Below are positions 56,745-64,000 of a stretch of 64,000 bases of DNA, piece by piece; the stretch's first letter is position 1; each line of letters opens with the position of its first letter. This DNA is from Bimuria novae-zelandiae CBS 107.79 (Eukaryota; Ascomycota; Dothideomycetes; Pleosporales; Didymosphaeriaceae): contig ML976660.1 in NCBI GenBank assembly GCA_010015655.1, positions 720,252 to 784,251 of the forward strand. Reading direction: 5' to 3'. The translations under genes and the position numbers were made by a program. The notes beneath the pieces were generated by a model, which was given only the letters and a program-made list of their open reading frames with translations, did no database searches and was not told the origin of the DNA.

Positions 56745-58528
56745 AGCTAGCGCATGGGGTTCCGAGACACCCGGGGATATGAGACACCGCGCAGAAATCC
56801 TCCACCCTTCAAAAAATCGCGATAATTCATTCAGCGTAATTACAATTGCCACTCGCTACACATAGATTGCAGAGTTTTAGCTGCTATTTCTGCTGCAGCT
56901 TTTTCTGCGTCCTTTTCTGCAGAAGTACTACTATTTTGTTGCTCTAGGAGAGCAGATGCCTGCTTTGCTATTATAATTTAATCTATGCTAGCAAAGCGTT
57001 AATTTAGGTCTATACAAACTTTCTTTTATGGTTACGGACGCTTAAGGGCCTTAAGTTAACTTTGTAATCTTTTATTCTCTGCTTCTAGCGCTGCTAAGCG
57101 TGTATTAGCTATTATAATTACCTTGCTAGCTTTCTTAAATAGTTAGTAAACCTTGCGGCTTAATTTCTTAGCGCTATAGAGCTGCCTTTAAGCCATAAAC
57201 AGATCCCGAGGGCCATGGGGAGTGTAGAGAGAGCTCTCGGCGAGATAAGCCTAATCCTGGTAAGGGGGGGTAACAGGCCTTCGAGCGACTTAAGATAAGT
57301 TAACTACCCACTTAATATTCAACAAGCAAATGCCTGCAACAGCCTATCTAGCGCGGATTACTCTCTTAGTAATCGCAGCCTCTCTAGCAGCGTTGTAGGC
57401 AATAATAAAACGTTCCTTTTTAACTGGCGCAGCATTATCTAGGTGTGATAACTCGTGGATCTGCTGGCGATAGAATCGTTTCACTACTGAGAAAACAGAG
57501 AGATCTAGTGGCTGCAGAACGTGCGAGGAGTGCGTAGGGAGAAACAGAAGCCTGACTTTATTCTGCTTGCAGATCCACAGGAAATCCAGGTCGATATGGC
57601 TGCCGTGGCCATCTAATATTAGCATCCGCCAGCGATCCTCTAAGGGCGCAGTATCTAGCAGAAATACGCGTTGCAGCCACTTAGCCCCTATTATATTAAA
57701 TATTTAGCTATTCTCTAAAGTTACGTATAGCTAGTTAAGTATTATTAATAGAAACCAGGTGCTCTGCAGGTTTTTGCCTTTAAAAATAATAGCTAGCCGT
57801 AGCTTTCTCCCTGTTACAGAAACGCACTCGATTATCGACACCTACTCGCGATTCTCTAGAGACTAATAGTAAGCCTTCTTTTTCTAGCTTCCTGCGAGTA
57901 CTCTAGTGTTTGCACATACTCCTAGGGCCTTCCCAGTCTTATTCATATTCCACGTATCCTTATTGCGTATGTCTAACTTAACGCGGAGCTACTTATAGAG
58001 CTTAAGAAACTTGCGTATTACCTTTTAAGTTACTCCCTTAGCTCTCGTAGCCTTAATCTTTTTACCTATAATAAAGGTAACGCGTAGGTTGTGTTTAATA
58101 AAGTAAGATATCTAGTATTTACTTACTAACACGTAATTACTATTTATCTTAAGGATTTAATTCGCTATTTCTTGTATATAAGTGTAAGAAGGAGGAAACC
58201 CGCGCGCGTCCTCTTTAAGTATCTATTATATAAGGAAGTCCTCTTATTATGGAGTTAATTATTACTAGTATACGTAGCTGTTTTGCCAGTTTTGTGAACC
58301 GTGTACGCGCCTAAATAGCGTGGCTATAGGGATGTTATATGCCTTTGCAGTAGCTCGTTAACTAGGAAAAATGCCAGCATTAAGATCACTAATAGCTGCT
58401 TGAATTGCTACCTCACGGTTGGCCATTTTGGTAGGGTGGATGTGGAGATATCGCGATTTTTTGAAGGGTGGAGGATTTCTGCGCGGTGTCTCATATCCCC
58501 GGGTGTCTCGGAACCCCATGCGCTAGCT
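56745..58528 (-). mobile_element. pogo/Fot1-like DNA transposon with perfect 80-bp terminal inverted repeats
   Basis: 1784 bp, flanked by TA (56743-56744 and 58529-58530). The repeats (56745-56824 and 58449-58528) begin AGCTAGCGCATGGGGTTCCG and are identical over 80 bp. On the minus strand a transposase starts at about 58428 (MANREVAIQAAISDLNAGIF) but hits stops. A block at 57625-57344 is still open and reads MLILDGHGSHIDLDFLWICK and PTHSSHVLQPLDLSVFSVVK, the DDE_1 catalytic region (GHGSH, LQPLD). The rest is AT-rich with stops, so RIP has acted in patches. Dead in coding terms, but its ends could be mobilised in trans. It splits NGS1 from RON1. Confidence 0.92.
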
Positions 58529-58530
58529 TA

Positions 58531-59588
58531 GGGGTTGTGTACAGTAGCACTTCCAACAACGGCAATGCGAAGCGGACACTTGGCAGTGTCTTTGAGCGTT
58601 TCCCGCGAGGAGCAGCTCTCGTTCTCTGTTCCAGCTTGTGGATCTGCAAAGGATTCGGTCAGCCTGCAGCGCGGTTCGTGGCTGTCAATGGGCATTCCCA
58701 CTGGCTGTCTTCCAGCGTGCTCACAGCTGCCCTGAGGGAGCGGATGCGTGCTACACTACGGACTTTTTTGCGACACACACGTCCAAACGCTTGAAGGGCA
58801 ACAAAAGCCGGACCTCTGCAAAAGTGCAAGTGCAGAGGCAAGCGAAGGACGTTGAATTAGAGATGACGTTGGCGCAGCAGCCTTAAGCTCAAACAGCACG
58901 CAATGCGCGGCCCCAATCTCGAAGCTTGGGGTAGGGGGGGGCGGCTGGCTGGATGGCTGGTTGCTCGGGGCTGATCGTAACGGCGTCTTCGTTCGAGAAG
59001 GGCCGTGGAAGCTTCGCATGGCTGTCATCTCATGTCACAAACTCTAACACAATCAAATGCAGGCGCCGGCGCCGGCGCGGAGGCTGAACGGACTGGGGGT
59101 CGTCTCCACCTATCGCCCGTTTGATTTACCCAGGGTGGCAGGGCCCCGCCGTGTTAGACTTCCGCTGCTTGGCCAGCTGCATGTGATCTATCCGGGACCA
59201 CGCCATCAGTCGCACAGCTTCGAGGCAGCGGGCTCAGAAGCAGGCCAGCAGTATTGCTTCGTGCTCAAAGCTGTGAGCCACTGCCTATCGCAACGCCCCA
59301 GTCGGATCCAGCGTAGGTATGACAGCTGACTGAGCTGCGAAAGCGGTAGTCCGCCCTCGCCAAAACACCCCAACCCTTTCCTGGCATCCTCGCATCCATC
59401 CACTCATCCCCCATCTGTGCAAGCAAGCAAGCAAGCAAGCAACCATCGCCGACCGCGCCTGCCTCACCCTTCGCCCGCACCTACTCTGCCCACTCTGCAC
59501 CCACGCTTCCATCCCATCCCATGCGCATGCGCGCCGTCTCCACACTGCGACAGCCGGGCCTATCGCCAGAGCAGCAGCAGCAGCAGCC
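58531..59588. other. Upstream region of the RON1-type gene
   Basis: About 1 kb of GC-normal sequence between the transposon and the start codon. No gene is convincing. It contains a CAAG microsatellite at 59420-59442. Probably promoter and 5' leader, with the distal part cut off by the transposon. Confidence 0.45.
59420..59442. repeat. CAAG tetranucleotide microsatellite
   Basis: Nearly six tandem CAAG units, about 147 bp before the start codon of the Ndt80-type gene and probably in its leader. Confidence 0.9.
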
Positions 59589-61248
59589 ATGGACGGCTTC
59601 GACACCATTACCATGTCTTACTTGGCCGCCCCAATGTCGCTCCAGAACGTAACCGGGCCCGATCAAATGGCCGGGTCCATGATGCCCCTAGAGCAGTTCG
59701 ACCAGCGCTCTAATTACGACGCTGAGACTTTCGCCGGGTGAGCAGCCCGCCGCTATGAACCTGTCTCTGCTGACCTTCCTCCACAGCAGCGAGGACGCTT
59801 TCGGCCAGCACCACATCCAGGCGCCGCCGCCGCCGCCTCTCCAGCGCTTCCCCAGCACCTACGAAGACCCGTTCTCCGACGTGCTGAGCACCTACGACCA
59901 GCCGCTACCTGACCAGAACGGCCAACCCGAGAGCCCTAGCATCGATCGCGACAACAAGCTGCTCAGCTTCTCACTCCCCAATGTTCCGTACACACTGCTC
60001 AACTATGTCGCGCAACGAGTCACCATCTCCATGTCTGCACAGCTGCACGGCATGTTCTTCCTCGCTGAATCGCCGTGGGCGACTGCCGGTGATGTTGCGG
60101 CAACTCCGACCGAGCTCACCTGCTATCGGCGGAACCTCTTCCAGATAACAGGCACGGTAACGCTACCCAGGAGCCTCCAGTTTCTCATGACCGAGCAAGG
60201 AGATCAATTACCCATCATCGGCCAGGAACTTACCATATCCGCGACCGAATCGCTCGAGGGAAACCCGGTGAAGATCATATCGGTGCCGTGGAAAACGCCT
60301 GCGAGTACTGCTGCCGTGGTGGAAGACAAGACTGAGAAAGAGCCGTCTTCATTCCCACTCGATCTCAACACTGGACAGGATATGGACTCGGAGTACGTCA
60401 ACTTCCCCATCAGCTGGAAAAGACTGCAGTTTAGAATCGCCACTGCGAATAATGGGCGTCGGAAGGAGCTGCAGCAGCACTTCGTTGTGCGACTGAAGGT
60501 TGTGGCCATTCTGGCGAATGGCGCAAAAGTGCCTGTTTGTGAGGTGCACTCGGGCCCCATTATCGTGCGTGGACGCAGTCCGAGGAACTTCCAAGCGCGC
60601 AAAGACATGCCAATCAGCGGGTCGGGTGGCTCCATGCGCAAAGCTCATGCTCCGCATCAACCGAGCAAGACGCCCACGGGTGACACTCAACAAACCAACC
60701 ACAGCAACAACAATGCGCAGACAAAATTGGGGACAGCCAAGCCAATGGACACCCTTCAGCTCCCGTTCGATTTCAACTCAAATGACCCTCTCATGTCGCC
60801 CGACTTCAATCTGGACTGGAAAGTGCCCGCCGCTCCTGGTGCAATGACTGCCTTACCACCGGATCCGACACCTCCGCCAATTACACCATATGCGCGCTCA
60901 ACTCCTGATCTCTCTCGAAGCGGTGCGCAGGCGCGATGCACAAGCATGGCGCCGGTATCCTTGTCGCTGACTGACGACGAGCCGAAGAAACCCGGATCGC
61001 CATCCGAGCCTCCCAAGAAGCGAGGCACACCTGCTCGACCGCCGTCATTCTCCGTAGGAATCATTGGCAGTCCTGACGAGAGTGCGGACCTGTTGTACGA
61101 GTACTTCCCTCTCGGGTTGGACGACTGGATGCCGCCTGTCGATGCCGTCTATCGGCCACACGTGGTCCATCACACAAATCTTCCGACGGATCCGAAAGCC
61201 CTGGCTGTGAAGAACAAATCGAAACGTTACTTTTCTGATGCTTGGTAA
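59589..61248 (+). CDS. RON1: Ndt80/PhoG-family transcription factor, RON1/Rep1-type
   Basis: Exons 59589-59737 and 59787-61248, 536 residues; the acceptor is a CAGCAG pair, so one codon may be optional. The NDT80/PhoG DNA-binding domain spans about residues 106-315: LLSFSLPNVPYTLLNYVAQR, MFFLAESPW, ELTCYRRNLFQITGTVTLPR, FPISWKRLQFRIATANNGRR and EVHSGPIIVRGRSPRNFQAR. The tail is disordered and Pro/Ser-rich, followed by a conserved-looking end (FPLGLDDWMPPVDAVYRPH). In Trichoderma, RON1 activates GlcNAc-cluster genes, and in Candida, Rep1 recruits Ngs1 to their promoters. Position beside NGS1 and DAC1 supports that role over a meiotic Ndt80. The start MDGFDTITMSYLAAP is the only one in phase with a good splice. 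Confidence 0.88.
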
Positions 61249-63944
61249 CGGAATGTTTTAGCTCGATACCCCCTGCTTCGGCGTTTTATTGGTGTAGGAC
61301 GAAATGCAAACGATTTATGATAACGCTTCTCTCGGTTGTATGCGGCTTGTCTCGAATATTTGGAGTATCGACGTGAGCGCTGGATTGCGCGCGTATAGAC
61401 TCATCTCGGTGTATCGAAGGTGTCGAAGACGATGTCTAAGGAGAGCTCCTCGGCAAATCATGCGGCCTGCTCTGTTGCTCGCCGGAACGACCTTCGAAGT
61501 AGTGCGATGTGGCACAGAGGCACAAAGCACTCACGCAGCTTGCGCAGCCTGCGCAGCCGCCATATCCTGGACTGACGAAATCGATGAAACTGGCAGTGAG
61601 GCTGACCAGCAGTACGCGCGGTTCAAGGAGGGTACCGCTAGGACAGTGTTTGGGCCACGCGCCTTTGCACGGTTTCATCTAGACGGATGCAACCACTGAA
61701 GGACAAGATGAGGAACGAAGAGGTATCGATTTTGACGAAAGAAAGAGCGACGAACAACGAGAGTATGAAGAGCAAATTTACTTTTGGATATCTCAAAGGA
61801 CTGCATCTGCAAACAGCATTATATCCCAGTCTTATTTCTCATCACGTATTGTTTTACATGTCTGGCAACGTCTCGACTCGTCTCACCTCGCCCTTTAGCA
61901 TAAGATGCGCTGTACCTGGCAATGCCACCCTCCCCCTCTTCCGCCTCCGCCGAGTAAGCAGCCAGATCCACTCTGACGCGCACGCATGGCGAATCGCCGC
62001 GGTGAATGAGACGTACGGGTCACTGCGACGTCCGAAGCCCTACCACCTTCTACTCATCGCTCGTGCATTCATGTCGCCATGACATTGACAGCTCACCTCG
62101 CCTCACCGCAAGGTCCATCACCCAACAAAGAAGCGGCCGGAACGAGGCAATGGTATGGCAAGTTCCGCTCGCATAGCATCAGATGAAAATTCAATAAACG
62201 TGAAATGTAACTCCCCGCCGAATCGCAAGGCTCGCGTCTCGTCTCATGTACTCTATAAACAAACCCACCGCACAACCTTCCAGCATCCAAAGTCGCAGGC
62301 AGGCCCACGCACACACACCTGCCTTTCTGAGTCGATGTAGATCTTAGGTGGTGGTGGTGGTGGTGGTGGTGGAGCGTTATCAGATGTGCATCGGCCCGGC
62401 AAGCGGGAACCGGATTGTTGGGTGCCGTGCAGAGTTCGGACGGGGTGGAGTGTGGTGCGTTGGGTAGCGCTTGGGTTGCATCGCGGGTGTCCACTGCGCC
62501 TTTTGCGCGCACGTGAGTCGTGTAGAACCTAAGAACCCAGCCAGCCCTGGAGGGCAGCCGAGGTAGGCCGAAGCGAGACCGGGCGTGGGTCGGTCTAGTG
62601 AACGATGGCGCCACGTGAACGCTTTGCTAGAGCGTGGGTACTTTGCGATTAAATCGGGGGCATACTACCGGCGTGCGTGGACGTGGTACTGTATTGTAGC
62701 AAAATGGGCTTCGGCGAGTGGGTTTGGTTTGGCGCCGGAGTGCAACTATGGGCGGAGTGGAGAAAGTGAGTTTTCGGGTCTACGGTGAGGACAGGGCTAG
62801 TGTGGGTCGTAGGAGCATTGGGAAGGGAAGCGTGGTGTATCATCGTGGTGGTATCGCTTTTGAGAAAGACCCATAGTTATGCCCCCATTGTAGGCCTGTG
62901 CAAGACTTGGCCTGACGCCTCCGTCTAGCTTCAAAGTTCGTGCCCACCTACCTAGAATGTCGGTGTTGCAGTATGAGGCTGCAGAGTTTTAATGATATGT
63001 ACTGTGACTGTTTACGTGCAAGCGAAGTGCAACCTAGGGGATTCTGGAGAGCGCGGTATACCACCCTCCGTCTTCCCCGTCGGTCAGCACCGAGTAGAAC
63101 CACTCTCGCCATGCAACAATAACATTGTCTCGTGTGGCCTTGTGTGGTGGGACGCCGATGTCTCATCGTGACAGATACGTGGCGCCTGTCAGGGCGCTGC
63201 ATGCTCGCCGTTCGAACAACCGGCGAAGAGGAAGGTAGCAGAGTGAGTGAGCTGGGAAGATAGCGGAGGTCCGATTGTGCATGTAATATTGTGTTTAGCG
63301 CGATGTACTGCGATGCCACTGTGCAGTGTTCCTCAGGAAAAGACCCCGCGTGTGAAGCTCGATTCGTCAGCTGCTAAGATTAGACGCAAGGAACCTCGTG
63401 TGAGGTAGATGGGACAGGATCATTTGATCGGAAGATCTGGGTGAACGCTTCGAACCAGATCGACAGATTGGTCTAGGGATGAAGGCAGACGCAGGGGCGC
63501 CCGACATTTCTTTGGTCACACCCTTCGAAATGATCATCCTGTGGTGGTGGTTCAGCAATGAGCGCAGAGCATAGCGAATGAGTTGATAATAATATAATAA
63601 TATTAATGCCCTCTGATTATAGCCTCGAGGCAGATGAGGCTTAGACCACATCCCAACGCCCGTAGGGAACTCGCCCATATGCAGTTCTTACGCTCATATG
63701 CGACTATATGCATCGCGCTTCTCGGTCCTTTTCGTCGTCTCATTCGTCAACCTGCAGAAGGGATATGGGTGAGATGTGATGTAATAGAAGGAAAACCATG
63801 TCTATCCATGCGTCGAAACTAGGCGAGGCGGGCAAAAATGGTCCAAGCCATGTATATACAAATAAACGTCGCTGAATGGGGTATAAAGCGGCAAAAAAAA
63901 AAGCCTAAGCCTCTAGGCAGCATACTGCGACTGCGGCACCGAAG
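61249..63944. other. Long intergenic stretch
   Basis: 2.7 kb with no gene I can support. Long frames here (for example minus 62614-62093) are low in protein character and pass through a GGT repeat. TATAAA-like motifs occur at about 62251 and 63882. Confidence 0.45.
62347..62372. repeat. GGT trinucleotide microsatellite
   Basis: Nearly nine GGT units in non-coding sequence; on the other strand it would read as a His run in a spurious ORF. Confidence 0.9.
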
Positions 63945-64000
63945 ATGGCTGACTCTACAGCAACCTCGAGAGATATCGACTTCGGCTCCGCTCCAGAAGC
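63945..64000 (+). CDS. Start of an unidentified gene (partial)
   Basis: ATG at 63945 opens a frame, MADSTATSRDIDFGSAPE, running off the window. GTATAAAG lies about 65 bp upstream, at TATA-box spacing, and an A-run precedes the start. Too short to assign; in other fungi the genes next to RON1 include GlcNAc transport or kinase genes, but nothing here shows that. Confidence 0.4.
   Translation, partial: MADSTATSRDIDFGSAPE

Noticed and set aside
58468..58794. ORF beginning MEDFCAVSHIPGCLG, also seen at 56805 on the other strand
   Set aside because: Both are translations of the same 80-bp transposon terminal repeat.
62093..62614. Minus-strand ORF of 173 codons with a His run
   Set aside because: The His run is the GGT microsatellite; the rest has no protein-like pattern or gene context.

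Overview
The window is a piece of chromosome from a filamentous ascomycete (Pezizomycotina). The evidence is many spliced genes with short introns (mostly 47-75 nt, GT..AG with CTAAC-like branch sites), fungal-only families (Zn2Cys6 regulator, NmrA-like, Ndt80/PhoG regulator, GH3-GNAT fusion), and transposons with AT-rich, stop-riddled interiors that look like repeat-induced point mutation (RIP). A Dothideomycete is my best guess, without proof. GC-balanced gene islands alternate with four AT-rich transposon blocks.

Layout. 1-10.6 kb: end of an unknown gene, SEC12 (ER exit, Sar1 exchange factor) and a complete TOR kinase in four exons. 11-21.7 kb: an ISG12/IFI6-like membrane protein gene whose stop codon carries a TA-flanked element with a piggyBac-type transposase; an NmrA-like gene; two pogo/Fot1 elements abutting on one shared TA; and a Zn2Cys6 regulator. 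NmrA and the regulator probably shared a divergent promoter before the insertions. 21.8-28.1 kb: a 52-residue ORF, two unknown genes and decayed coiled-coil genes. 28.8-37.9 kb: a six-exon MFS transporter, a microbial-type PARG-like protein, nucleoporin NIC96 and two unknown fungal genes. 38.9-46.6 kb: four same-strand copies of an F-box-like (2EXR/DUF7730-type) family, only one intact, interrupted by a Tc1/mariner element that has a 129-bp MITE nested in its terminal repeat.

47-64 kb: flavocytochrome b2 ending in the peroxisomal signal SKL, a Rab GTPase, then a GlcNAc-catabolism cluster. GlcNAc-6-phosphate deacetylase (DAC1/nagA) is divergent from an NGS1/NAG3-type GH3-GNAT protein, followed by a pogo-like transposon with perfect 80-bp terminal repeats, then an Ndt80-family regulator of the RON1/Rep1 type. 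The likely logic is a GlcNAc sensor and its DNA-binding partner encoded beside a catabolic enzyme they may control. The sensor's GH3 domain lacks the residues needed for hydrolysis. The window ends in the first codons of another gene.

Gene models were assembled by hand from reading frames, splice sites and phase. Family assignments rest on recognised motifs, not on database searches.
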